Made by a program: the position numbers and the translations under genes
Shown: positions 9,574 through 18,625 of the stretch, one piece after another
How positions within the stretch are numbered: the stretch's first letter is position 1
Layout: each line of letters opens with the position of its first letter
DNA from: Pseudomonas sp. 6D_7.1_Bac1
GTDB lineage: Bacteria > Pseudomonadota > Gammaproteobacteria > Pseudomonadales > Pseudomonadaceae
NCBI RefSeq assembly: GCF_025465945.1
Contig: NZ_JANLNW010000034.1
Span: 1 to 64,000 of the forward strand
Length of the DNA: 64,000 nucleotides
Direction of reading: 5' to 3'
The notes under the pieces: model-generated
Told to the model about the DNA's origin: nothing
What the model saw: the letters and a program-made list of their open reading frames with translations, nothing else
The model's database searches: none

Positions 9574-12500
9574 CTACAGAGGCAAGCGGCCTTCTAGGTC
9601 CATGCCCATGCGGCTGAGGGCCCAGGACAGTTCGACGATATCGGCGTAATGCACCTGATGCACGTCAGTCCATGTCGGACGATTGATCAGATATTTGCCG
9701 TCAAGCGTACGCTCGACCAGCGTTCGCGCAATCTGACGGTCTCTGCCGCGATGAATCAACGTCCAGGTTCCATCGACTTTCTCGAAGGTGAACATGCCCT
9801 GCCGGAACAGTAGGCGATTGAGTTCCGCCGGTGTCCTTTCGAGTAGCGGTAGCGGCATCTGCAAACTCAGGTCAGCGTTCAGCGTATCGAAATCGCCACT
9901 GACATGGTCTGGTTGCGTGGTGAACCCTCGTCCCACTTCGATGCCCCGGTCTGTCTCGATCAGCAGGTTTTGTTCAGGCAGCACTTCTTCGATGCGCAAG
10001 CCGATACCGCCCTGCATTTCACTGATGCCGGCCATGCCGCGAAAGGTATTGGTGTTTTCCTGACCCGTCAGCACAACCCACTTGCCCGCTCCGTTGAGCG
10101 ATTCGTTGGCCTGCATGAGGGTGTGGGTGAGGTAATTCTTGATGGCTTGTTCATGCATGTCAGGCAGCGACGAGCCGGGATATCGATAGCTCGCCAAGCA
10201 ATCCGTTGCCTGAACCCGAATCCCGTTGAGACGGGCAGTCTTGACCACTTCCAGTGGCGTAGACCGTCCTGATGGGTCGCTTTGTAGCTGTTGCAGAGAT
10301 TCCTCCAGGTCATCGGACATTTCTCCGGTGCTGAAGAATGTATTCAAGTCCAGTTGGCTGAAATCGTTGAGCAGACGATGGAAATAGAGAGTTTTGACTC
10401 CCTGCCTGGCGAGGGTTGGCATGTTCTCGATAAGAAACTGCATGCTGGCGATGCGATCCTGACTTTCGCCAATGACCAGACCCCGCGCAGCGTCGAGTCC
10501 TTTCTCGATCAGCTCTGTGGTGGTAGTCGATGGCGTGACGACGGGGACGGTCGGGCGAGCAGGCAAGGAAGCGGAAAATCCGCTGCGGGCAAAGAAGCTG
10601 CGAGCGTCTCGTGATAACTCGGTACGAGGGGCTGCGACGTATTCGTCATAGGTGGTTATTCCTTTCGTTCTGCCGTCGGGCAAACGCATGATTTTGATGT
10701 GCGTCTCCGGTTTGCCCATCGCCAGTTTCCTGAGGCTGTATCTGTCAGGTGCGTCGTATTTTGTCGAGGGTCTGCGCAGGGCGGACGATGCTTGACGTTG
10801 AGCCGCTGCCTGAGAGGTTCCCGGTAGCGGGTCGGTAACGCCCTTGCCGCCACCCTTCAGGCCGGCGCGAGAAGTCAGCTCCCATTCACCCTGAGCATTC
10901 AGGCGTACCGGTAGTGAGCCTGAAAACGCGTTCGGGTTTTCAGGATCGATGATGGCCCAGGTGCCTACACCGTTGGCGTCGGCTTCGTAACGCACGTAGT
11001 AGGGCATATCGTTGAGCATGATGGCAGTCGAAGGGTTGCTGTTGAGTCGATAGATGCCCTGGAATTTTCCGGGGGATGTTTCGGGTGTTATTCCTTCCAG
11101 CAATTCGTTGGCTTGCCAGTGCTGCGGTAGGGTCGGCTCCGGGACTTCAGGTCGTGCCTGGGCAAGGTCCTCGAGCACCGATGTGGCGCCCTCGGCCTCG
11201 CCGGCCACTTCTGGCCAGCCCATCGGTTGCATGCCTTTTTCTATCAATGCCTGTTTCAGTTCACCGAGGTTATCCACGGTCATGGAGTCGTGGGTTGGCC
11301 CGAGCGGGGTATCCAGATTGATCTTGCCACCGGGCGTCGACCGGATGACGCTGTCCGCCATTTGATGGTTGGCGTTGCGGTAAACCACCAGCACGCTGCT
11401 TCTGTAGCGCTGAAAGGTGAACATCCCCGGTTCCGGCAACAGCGCTCGCAGTTCTTGCGGGGTTCTATAAGCCCACGGCGTTTGCATCTGTACACGCCAG
11501 TCACCTTTGATCAGCGCCTGAATGCTGTCGAAATCAGTGAGACCGTCCACCGTTTCATGGACAGATGAGCCCGGATAGTCTGCATACTCCACCGCGAGTC
11601 CCGGATCGGAGCCGATGGGTTGTGCCTGACCAGGTGTCACCTCATCGATTCGTACACTCAAGGCGTCGGTCTGCTCACTGATGCCCTGGTAGCCTCTGAA
11701 GCTCGTCATGTGTTCCTGATTGACCAAGGCAATCCATTTGGCGGGCCCCTTCAACTCTTCATTGAACTGAATGACCTCGCTGGCAAAAAAACTCCTCGCC
11801 ATTTGGCTGTCCGGATCCCGGGAAAGCAAGTCTTCATTGATGTTGTAGGTGGTTGTCATGTCGATGGCTTGAACCCGCACGCGCTGGGCATTGGCGGACT
11901 TCACCAGTGTCAGCAGGTTGAATCTGCCCTCGGGGTCGTTGCCGGCCTTGATATCGAGTTTTCTCAGGTAGTTCTCCAACTCCTCGGGCATTTCGCCGGT
12001 TCTTGCAAAGGTGTCCAGGTCGAGCTGATTGACGTTGGCCAGCAGTTCCTGCAAGTACAACGTCTTCACGCCGCGGCGGGCCAGAGCGGGCATGTTTTCG
12101 ATCAGGAACTGTTTGCTGCCGATGCTGCCGCGGCTCTCGCCGACGACCAGCCCCGGTTTTTCCGCGAGTGCGGCGTCGAGCAGTTCAGTCGACGTGTTTA
12201 TCACCCGTGCAGACGATACGGGTAGACGAGGAGTCGGGGGATTGAGCTCGTAGTAGGTGTTTGCATCGTTGATCAGATCGTTGCGAGGTTCTTCCTGAGC
12301 CAGCTCGAACTCGCTCAAAGACTCAGTGGCTTCGTCGGCAGGGGACATGAACACACTGCGGGCACCGACGGTATCGACATCAGTCATGAGCACACTACGC
12401 ACGTCTATGTCGCCGAGGGTCCATACCCGCCTGAACAGACTGCGGACATCGGGCCCACCGAGTGCCCAGGCCCTCATCTCGGGGTCTTCGAGCCCGGGGA

Positions 12501-14307
12501 CATGAATGCCAGGCGTCCGTGCCCATTCTTCGACGACGGACTCACTTGTTGCGCCAGCGGTCGCAACAGGCGGTACATCCATGCCGCCCCTCAGTCCCAG
12601 TCGCGGGATGATTTCCCACTTGCCTTCGGCGCTCAAACGCACGGGAATTGAACCCGAGAAAGCATTGGGATTGGCCGGATCGATGATGGCCCAGGTACCA
12701 CGACCGTTTATGTTGGTTTCATAGCGCACGTAATAAACGTTGTTGTTGAGCTTGATGGCGCTTGAAGGATTGGACGCGAGCCGATAGGTGCCTTGAAACT
12801 TACCCGGTTCGCGAACCAGTGTGTCGTCGTTGAGTGACACATCGATCTTGAAGGTTTCCGGCACCTTCACGGTCGGCTCGGTCTTGCCCGGCGCTTCAAC
12901 GGTGACTTCGGTCGGCGTCGGTTCGGGGCCTTTGGTCGGTTGTGTCGTCTCCTTCAGTTCTGCCATTTCCTTCGCCTCGGCGGCGTCGATTTCGGGGCCG
13001 ATTTCCTGTAGCGAACCGGGACCTTTAAGGACGAGCAGGTTGAACAGCATATCAATGCCGCTGAGCACCGCGCCAAGCACGCCGGCCTTGCGCTCTTCGG
13101 CGGTTTTGCCGTTGACCGCCTGGTCGATGTTCAACCCCATATTGGCGATGCTGGCGCCGATCACCGGCAGTGCGACCGGCCAGCCGACGACCGCCATCGG
13201 GCCAAACACTTTCACGCCGGCGCTGAGGTAACCTATCCACAGTTTTTTGCGTAGATCGCCATTGGAGGTTAGCGACAGCGCGGCCTCGGCGAACATCGCG
13301 GCTTTTGTCGAGTCTCGCAGCCAACTGAAGGCGTCACCGCGAATGGCCTGGTTTTCCTGGTTGATCAGGTGATGGTCGTACTTGCCCCATGTGCTGACCA
13401 GTCGGTTCATAAGATCAGTGATGTTCTCGGCGATACTCTGACGATCGGCCAGGGAAAAGTGCGTCATGAACGCCTGGCGCGCATCCTCCTTGTTCATCCG
13501 CTGCAACATCCAGTAGTGCATGTCCGTGGCGGTTTCCAGTACCTGGAAGGCGTCGGTGTCGCCGGGCAGGTAAACGATCTGCCGCCCCTTGGGCGCGACA
13601 AAGCGAAGAATGTTGGTGGCGACGTAGCCGGCGACATCCAGGGTTCGAATGCTGTCAGCGCCAGGGTGTTGTGATTGTAAAAACTGCAGGCTGATCGGCC
13701 AGGTGATCGGGCCAAGGACCGCATGTGTGACGAACTGGAAGTCTTCGTCGCTCAACTGGCCTTTGTCCCGTGCCTGCACGGCTTTGATAAGGAAATTGCA
13801 TTTGGCCAGAGTACGAAAGTCAGTGCCGGAATCGTTCCAGAAGGCTGTCAGTCGCTCTGTGTACAACGAACTGAAGTCGATGCTCCAGAAGTCCTTCAGC
13901 ACCTCGTTGCCGTGCAGGCGAACCTCGTTGGTTTCATTGAACGTGCCGGCGTTCGGGCCGGCGGTATAGAAGCCGGCATACACGTCGAGCAGGTCGGCAT
14001 TGTCCTGGTCGGCGACGCGGAATCGGTGGATCACCAGCTGTGTCAGGGTCATGGAGGATGAAGGCGTTGCCATGACATGCTCCCATCCCGTGAAGGCTTT
14101 CGAGCTGCTCTGAGCAGCATCGAAGCGGTGGAAGTACACCTGATCCGGATCGAGGTCGGTGATGGCGTATTTCTTCAGTAAATTGCTGGCGACCTCGTGA
14201 GCCGTGTCTTGCAGGCTGGGGCACGTCTGGACGACGGCGGTGGCGATCGCCTTGAGCGCTGCCCTGTCGGCGGCATTGGGCAGTGGACGGGTTTCGTTCG
14301 AGTTCAT
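9574..14307 (-). CDS. Giant toxin/effector: dermonecrotic-toxin-like N-domain plus two TIKI/ChaN-like modules
   Basis: This is a 1577-residue protein with no Sec signal. Residues about 30-430 resemble the DUF6543 (dermonecrotic toxin) domain found in large Pseudomonas toxins and end in a hydrophobic stretch (about 365-450, including KVFGPMAVVGWPVALP). An acidic proline/threonine-rich linker (about 455-500) follows. Two tandem units come next. Each has a roughly 75-residue module with YYVRYE, GTWAIIDP and NPNAFSGS (about 499-577 and 1077-1154). Each then has a roughly 320-residue module starting at the GES motif (G723 and G1280) with FLIENMP and GVKTLY, which resembles the TIKI/EreA/ChaN fold seen in membrane-targeted effectors. 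AAGGAGAG 8 bp before the ATG supports the start. It is a monocistronic unit. Family assignment is by motif recognition; secretion route and host target are unknown. Confidence 0.75.
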   Translation of the reverse strand: MNSNETRPLPNAADRAALKAIATAVVQTCPSLQDTAHEVASNLLKKYAITDLDPDQVYFHRFDAAQSSSKAFTGWEHVMATPSSSMTLTQLVIHRFRVADQDNADLLDVYAGFYTAGPNAGTFNETNEVRLHGNEVLKDFWSIDFSSLYTERLTAFWNDSGTDFRTLAKCNFLIKAVQARDKGQLSDEDFQFVTHAVLGPITWPISLQFLQSQHPGADSIRTLDVAGYVATNILRFVAPKGRQIVYLPGDTDAFQVLETATDMHYWMLQRMNKEDARQAFMTHFSLADRQSIAENITDLMNRLVSTWGKYDHHLINQENQAIRGDAFSWLRDSTKAAMFAEAALSLTSNGDLRKKLWIGYLSAGVKVFGPMAVVGWPVALPVIGASIANMGLNIDQAVNGKTAEERKAGVLGAVLSGIDMLFNLLVLKGPGSLQEIGPEIDAAEAKEMAELKETTQPTKGPEPTPTEVTVEAPGKTEPTVKVPETFKIDVSLNDDTLVREPGKFQGTYRLASNPSSAIKLNNNVYYVRYETNINGRGTWAIIDPANPNAFSGSIPVRLSAEGKWEIIPRLGLRGGMDVPPVATAGATSESVVEEWARTPGIHVPGLEDPEMRAWALGGPDVRSLFRRVWTLGDIDVRSVLMTDVDTVGARSVFMSPADEATESLSEFELAQEEPRNDLINDANTYYELNPPTPRLPVSSARVINTSTELLDAALAEKPGLVVGESRGSIGSKQFLIENMPALARRGVKTLYLQELLANVNQLDLDTFARTGEMPEELENYLRKLDIKAGNDPEGRFNLLTLVKSANAQRVRVQAIDMTTTYNINEDLLSRDPDSQMARSFFASEVIQFNEELKGPAKWIALVNQEHMTSFRGYQGISEQTDALSVRIDEVTPGQAQPIGSDPGLAVEYADYPGSSVHETVDGLTDFDSIQALIKGDWRVQMQTPWAYRTPQELRALLPEPGMFTFQRYRSSVLVVYRNANHQMADSVIRSTPGGKINLDTPLGPTHDSMTVDNLGELKQALIEKGMQPMGWPEVAGEAEGATSVLEDLAQARPEVPEPTLPQHWQANELLEGITPETSPGKFQGIYRLNSNPSTAIMLNDMPYYVRYEADANGVGTWAIIDPENPNAFSGSLPVRLNAQGEWELTSRAGLKGGGKGVTDPLPGTSQAAAQRQASSALRRPSTKYDAPDRYSLRKLAMGKPETHIKIMRLPDGRTKGITTYDEYVAAPRTELSRDARSFFARSGFSASLPARPTVPVVTPSTTTTELIEKGLDAARGLVIGESQDRIASMQFLIENMPTLARQGVKTLYFHRLLNDFSQLDLNTFFSTGEMSDDLEESLQQLQSDPSGRSTPLEVVKTARLNGIRVQATDCLASYRYPGSSLPDMHEQAIKNYLTHTLMQANESLNGAGKWVVLTGQENTNTFRGMAGISEMQGGIGLRIEEVLPEQNLLIETDRGIEVGRGFTTQPDHVSGDFDTLNADLSLQMPLPLLERTPAELNRLLFRQGMFTFEKVDGTWTLIHRGRDRQIARTLVERTLDGKYLINRPTWTDVHQVHYADIVELSWALSRMGMDLEGRLPL

Positions 14308-14408
14308 GCACTCTCTCTCCTTGAGAAATGGGCACTGAGGATGACCCGTTAACTCAAGGGAGGTGCACTACATAGTTATCCCCCAATGCTATCCGGGGCC
14401 GTGTAGGG

Positions 14409-15113
14409 TCAGCGCCTGGCCACGTCCGAAAAGTAGAACTTGTCCAGGGTATGCCGCGACTCGGTGTACTCGAACTGCCGGCCATCCTGCAAAAAGGTCT
14501 GGTTGCTGACCACGATCACATGGCTTTGGCCCTCAAGGTCAAGGTGCTGCTGGTCGTCCTTGCCTCGCGGTACGGCTTCGATGGTGCGTTGTGCGTAGCT
14601 GATCTGTAGTTGCAGCGTCTGTTCGATGAACGCATAGATCGAGTGCTCGGCGATCTCGCGGTTCAGCCCCGGAATGAGGTCGGCGACGAAGTGGTTGATG
14701 TCCAGGATGACCCTTTTCCCATCGATTCGACGCACGCGCTTGATCCGCGTGATCAGGCTGCCTTCTTCGGCTTTCAGGTGTTCGAGCAGCGCGCCTTGCA
14801 GGGGAATCTGCTCGAACTCCACCACCTCGGTGCTGACGTCATTGCCCAGCCTTGGGTAGGTTTCCTGAAAGCTGACGATACCGCCGAGCTGGAATTCGAT
14901 CGGGCTGGGCGACAGCACGAAGGTGCCTTTACCGTGAATTTTTTGCGCGAAACCGCGTTCCTGAAGCAGTTCGATAGCTTTGCGCACGGTGCCGCGACTG
15001 GCCTGGTAGCTGTCCATCAATTCGGTTTCGGAAGGCAGCCGGGCGCCGCGTTCCAGGCGTTCGGTGGTGATACTGGCAAGCAGATCGCTGTAGATCTGGT
15101 TGTATTTGCTCAT
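14409..15113 (-). CDS. treR: Trehalose operon repressor, GntR/HutC family
   Basis: The 234-residue regulator has an N-terminal GntR winged helix (about residues 5-70, LPSETELMDSYQASRGTVRKA) and a C-terminal UTRA ligand-binding domain (FQLGGIVSFQE to the end). TreR proteins of this type repress the trehalose PTS genes and are released by trehalose-6-phosphate. It is divergent from treP, and the shared 236-bp gap holds a long palindromic operator (15253-15294). That placement supports both repression of treP and autoregulation. Confidence 0.92.
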   Translation of the reverse strand: MSKYNQIYSDLLASITTERLERGARLPSETELMDSYQASRGTVRKAIELLQERGFAQKIHGKGTFVLSPSPIEFQLGGIVSFQETYPRLGNDVSTEVVEFEQIPLQGALLEHLKAEEGSLITRIKRVRRIDGKRVILDINHFVADLIPGLNREIAEHSIYAFIEQTLQLQISYAQRTIEAVPRGKDDQQHLDLEGQSHVIVVSNQTFLQDGRQFEYTESRHTLDKFYFSDVARR

Positions 15114-15252
15114 GGGAATGGCTCAGTGCCGCGTTGTACTGAAGGCAGGAACCTTAGGGAACGCGTGACGGTTTGTCTATTGCGCTGATGACAGGCGTGT
15201 CTTGGCGGTCGGAAATATCGCCGCTGGTCGGGTTGTGGATAAACAAAATGAA

Positions 15253-15299
15253 ACTCGTCTGTACGAGTTGTTGCATTAACTCGTACAGACGAGTACTTT
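15253..15299 (+). promoter_or_regulatory. TreR double operator over the treP promoter
   Basis: Two 16-bp sites, ACTCGTCTGTACGAGT (15253-15268) and ACTCGTACAGACGAGT (15279-15294), are exact reverse complements of each other, so the whole 42 bp is an almost complete palindrome around a 10-bp centre. Each site is also an imperfect dyad. TTGCAT (15271-15276) and TACTTT (15294-15299) are 17 bp apart and fit a sigma70 promoter. The second operator would fill the -35/-10 spacer and the first would lie immediately upstream. Binding by TreR is inferred from position and from the GntR-type dyad. Confidence 0.8.
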
Positions 15300-15349
15300 T
15301 CGCTTCGGCATGCTGCCAAACAACAAAAAAACACAGTGGATGAAAAAGC

Positions 15350-16792
15350 ATGAGCCACGATTACGCGACTATCGCCAGCGAGCTGCTTCAGAGCCTCGGT
15401 GGCAGCGACAACCTTGAACAGGCCGCGCACTGCGTCACGCGTCTGCGCCTGGCCCTCAAAGACCCCAACCTGGTCGACAGCGCGACGCTGAACCAGATCG
15501 ACCTGGTCAAAGGTTCGTTCTTCACCGGCGGCCTGTTCCAGGTGGTCATCGGTCCCGGCGAAGTAGAGAAGGTCTACGCCGCGCTGCGTCTGCAGACCGG
15601 TCTCGCCGCCTCGACCATCGCCGATGTGAAACAGAAGGGCGCCGACAAAGCCAACGCGATGCAGCGGCTGGTGCGGGTGTTCTCCGATGTGTTCATGCCG
15701 ATTCTGCCGGCGCTGATCATTGCCGGGTTGCTGATGGGCGTGAACAACCTGATCGGCGCCAAGGGCATGTTCATTGCGGGCAAGACCCTGCTTGAGGCCT
15801 ATCCGACACTGGACGGTGTCTGGAGCCTGATCAACCTGATGGCCAACACCTCGTTCGTGTTCCTGCCGGCGCTGGTCGGCTGGTCGGCGGCCAAGCGTTT
15901 TGGCGGCAGTGAAATCCTGGGCATCGTGCTCGGTTTGATGCTGGTTCACCCGGACCTGCTCAACGCCTGGAACTACGGCAAGGCGGTGGCCGGGCTGGAC
16001 GGCCAGAGCCTGCCGTACTTCGACATTTTTGGCTGGTTCAAGATCGAGAAGGTCGGTTACCAGGGGCAGATCCTGCCGATCCTGATGGCCGCCTACGTGA
16101 TGAGCGTCATCGAAAAATGGCTGCGGGCACGGGTGCCCAATGCCATCCAACTGCTGGTGGTGCCGATTACCACCATCGTCGTGACCGGCGTGCTGGCACT
16201 GGCGGTGATCGGTCCGGTAACCCGTCACCTGGGGATTCTGATCACCGAAGGCGTGGTGACGTTGTTCGACCTGGCGCCGATGGTCGGCGGGGCGATTTTC
16301 GGTCTGCTCTATGCGCCGCTGGTCATCACTGGCATGCACCACATGTTCCTCGCGGTTGACCTGCAGCTTATTTCCACTCAGGGCGGCACCTTCATCTGGC
16401 CGATGATTGTCATGTCCAACCTCGCCCAAGGCAGCGCGGCACTCGGGGTGTTCTACATGACCCGCAGTGCGCGGGATAAAAGCATGGCCTCGACCTCAGC
16501 GATTTCTGCTTATTTCGGCATCACCGAACCTGCAATGTTCGGCGTCAACCTGCGCTACAAATTTCCGTTTTACGCAGCCTTGATCGGCTCGGCACTGGGC
16601 TGCGTGTTCCTGTCGCTGAACAAGGTCCAGGCCTCGGCGATTGGTGTCGGCGGGTTGCCCGGTTTCATCTCGATCATTCCGCAGTTCATCCCGATGTTTG
16701 TGATCGGCATGGTCATCGCCATGGTCGTGCCGTTTGTTTTGACCTGTGGTTTGAGCATGAAAATCGTTCGGCCCGGGTATCGCGTTGCCTGA
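15350..16792 (+). CDS. treP: PTS trehalose transporter, IIBC component
   Basis: TreP imports and phosphorylates trehalose to trehalose-6-phosphate at the inner membrane. The 480-residue protein has an N-terminal IIB domain (residues 1-85) with the phosphorylatable cysteine C28 in AAHCVTRLRL. A IIC domain of about ten membrane segments follows, with the substrate-site motif ITGMHHMF and the conserved FGITEPAMFGVNLRYKFPF region. It has no IIA domain; the EIIA-HPr-EI fusion at 20098 is the obvious donor. It is the first gene of the trehalose operon and lies behind the TreR operator. Confidence 0.95.
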   Translation: MSHDYATIASELLQSLGGSDNLEQAAHCVTRLRLALKDPNLVDSATLNQIDLVKGSFFTGGLFQVVIGPGEVEKVYAALRLQTGLAASTIADVKQKGADKANAMQRLVRVFSDVFMPILPALIIAGLLMGVNNLIGAKGMFIAGKTLLEAYPTLDGVWSLINLMANTSFVFLPALVGWSAAKRFGGSEILGIVLGLMLVHPDLLNAWNYGKAVAGLDGQSLPYFDIFGWFKIEKVGYQGQILPILMAAYVMSVIEKWLRARVPNAIQLLVVPITTIVVTGVLALAVIGPVTRHLGILITEGVVTLFDLAPMVGGAIFGLLYAPLVITGMHHMFLAVDLQLISTQGGTFIWPMIVMSNLAQGSAALGVFYMTRSARDKSMASTSAISAYFGITEPAMFGVNLRYKFPFYAALIGSALGCVFLSLNKVQASAIGVGGLPGFISIIPQFIPMFVIGMVIAMVVPFVLTCGLSMKIVRPGYRVA

Positions 16793-16801
16793 CAGATCGC
16801 T

Positions 16802-16866
16802 ATCGCGAGCAGGCTCGCTCCCACAGGGTTTCGCATTTCATTGTGGGAGCGAGCCTGCTCGCGATG
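16802..16866. repeat. REPIN between treP and the phosphotrehalase gene
   Basis: Two inverted REP cores lie only about 16 bp apart inside the trehalose operon, between stop and start codons. In RNA this would form a strong hairpin that could protect the treP message or change the ratio of the two products. Confidence 0.9.
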
Positions 16867-16909
16867 AGGCCCTCAGGGCCAGTACAAAACCAATTGAAGG
16901 AATTGCGCC

Positions 16910-18559
16910 ATGCAAGACTGGCAGCGTTCGGTGATCTACCAGATCTACCCGAAGAGTTTTCACAGCCACGCCGGCAACCCCACGGGCGATCTGCTCGGGG
17001 TGGTGGCCAAGCTCGATTACCTGCACTGGCTGGGTGTCGATTGCCTGTGGATCACCCCGTTCCTGCGTTCGCCGCAACGCGATAACGGCTACGACATCAG
17101 CGACTACTACGCCATCGACCCGAGTTACGGGACCATGGCCGACTGTGAGTTGCTGATCGCCGAGGCTGGTAAACGCGGGATCAAGTTGATGCTCGATATC
17201 GTGGTCAACCACACCTCCATCGAGCACACCTGGTTCCAGCAAGCGCGCAGCAGTCTTGATAACCCATACCGTGATTTCTACATCTGGCGCGACCAGCCGA
17301 ACAACTGGGAATCCAAGTTCGGCGGTTCGGCCTGGGAGTACGAGGCGCAAACCGGCCAGTACTTTCTGCACCTGTTCGACCACACCCAGGCCGACCTGAA
17401 CTGGGATAACCCGCAGGTGCGCGCTGAAGTGTTCAAACTGATGCGTTTCTGGCGTGACAAGGGTGTGGGCGGTTTCCGTCTGGACGTGATCAACCTGATC
17501 TCCAAACCGGCAGACTTTCCCGAGGACAACACAGACGGTCGGCGCTTCTACACCGACGGCCCGAACGTGCATGACTATTTGCAGGAAATGCACCGCGAAG
17601 TCTTCGAAGGTCATGACCTGATCAACGTCGGCGAGATGTCATCCACCAGCCTGGAACATTGCATTCGCTATTCGCGGCCGGACTCGAAAGAGCTGTCGAT
17701 GACCTTCAATTTCCATCACCTGAAGGTCGATTACCCAAACATGCAGAAGTGGGTTCGCGCCGACTTCGACTTCCTTGAACTCAAGCGCATTCTCTCCGAC
17801 TGGCAGACCGGGATGCAGGCCGGCGGCGGCTGGAATGCGCTGTTCTGGTGTAACCATGACCAACCGCGCGTGGTGTCGCGGTTTGGCGATGACGGCGAAC
17901 ACCGGGTGGTCTCGGCGAAGATGCTCGGCACCGCGCTGCACTTTCTTCAGGGCACGCCCTTCGTCTACCAGGGCGAAGAGTTGGGCATGACCAACCCGGG
18001 TTTCGAGCACATTGAGCAGTACCGCGATGTCGAGACCCTGAACATCTATCGCCTCAAGCGCGAGGCGGGGGAGTCCGAGGCGTCGAGCATGGCCGCAATC
18101 ATGCAGAAATCCCGCGACAACAGTCGCACCCCCATGCACTGGAATGCTCAGCCGAACGCCGGTTTCAGCAGTGCCGAACCGTGGATCGGCGTGCCGGCCA
18201 ACGCCACGCTGATCAACGTCGAAAACCAGCTCGACGACACGACTTCGGTGCTGCACCACTATCGCCAGTTGATTGCCTTGCGCCGCAGCGAACCGTTGAT
18301 GTCGGACGGCGTGTATCGCCAGCTCTTGCCCACGCACCCGCAGGTCTGGGTTTATCTGCGCGAAGGCTGCGGCGAGCGTCTGCTGGTGGTGAACAACTTC
18401 TACGGCACGGCCTGTGAAGTCGAGTTACCGGAGCGGGTGATCACCGAGTGCATGTTGCAACGCCTGGTGATCAGCAACTACCCGAATGGCGAGACACGTA
18501 ATCGGCAGCTGTTCCTGCGGCCGTACGAATCGTTCGTTCTGCACCTGACCGACCACTAA
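16910..18559 (+). CDS. treC: Alpha,alpha-phosphotrehalase (GH13)
   Basis: The enzyme hydrolyses trehalose-6-phosphate to glucose and glucose-6-phosphate in the cytoplasm. The 549-residue protein has the GH13 regions in order: DIVVNHTS, GFRLDVINL (nucleophile Asp), GEMSS (acid/base Glu) and CNHDQPRVVSR. The start WQRSVIYQIYPKSF is typical of TreC and oligo-1,6-glucosidases. Its place directly after a trehalose IIBC and TreR identifies the substrate. AAGGA lies before the ATG at 16910. In P. fluorescens work the same gene has been called treA. Confidence 0.93.
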   Translation: MQDWQRSVIYQIYPKSFHSHAGNPTGDLLGVVAKLDYLHWLGVDCLWITPFLRSPQRDNGYDISDYYAIDPSYGTMADCELLIAEAGKRGIKLMLDIVVNHTSIEHTWFQQARSSLDNPYRDFYIWRDQPNNWESKFGGSAWEYEAQTGQYFLHLFDHTQADLNWDNPQVRAEVFKLMRFWRDKGVGGFRLDVINLISKPADFPEDNTDGRRFYTDGPNVHDYLQEMHREVFEGHDLINVGEMSSTSLEHCIRYSRPDSKELSMTFNFHHLKVDYPNMQKWVRADFDFLELKRILSDWQTGMQAGGGWNALFWCNHDQPRVVSRFGDDGEHRVVSAKMLGTALHFLQGTPFVYQGEELGMTNPGFEHIEQYRDVETLNIYRLKREAGESEASSMAAIMQKSRDNSRTPMHWNAQPNAGFSSAEPWIGVPANATLINVENQLDDTTSVLHHYRQLIALRRSEPLMSDGVYRQLLPTHPQVWVYLREGCGERLLVVNNFYGTACEVELPERVITECMLQRLVISNYPNGETRNRQLFLRPYESFVLHLTDH

Positions 18560-18589
18560 AAAACACATTTTTCAAACAACTCGCAGAGC

Positions 18590-18620
18590 ACTGCGCGGGG
18601 GCTTTTTGCGCGCAGTTTTT
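18590..18620 (+). terminator. Hairpin with U tract after phosphotrehalase
   Basis: The stem ACTGCGCG / CGCGCAGT has an 11-nt loop and is followed directly by T5. It ends 6 bp before the first possible porin start, so it may be a partial terminator that reduces porin expression rather than the end of the operon. Confidence 0.5.
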
Positions 18621-18625
18621 GCTGG

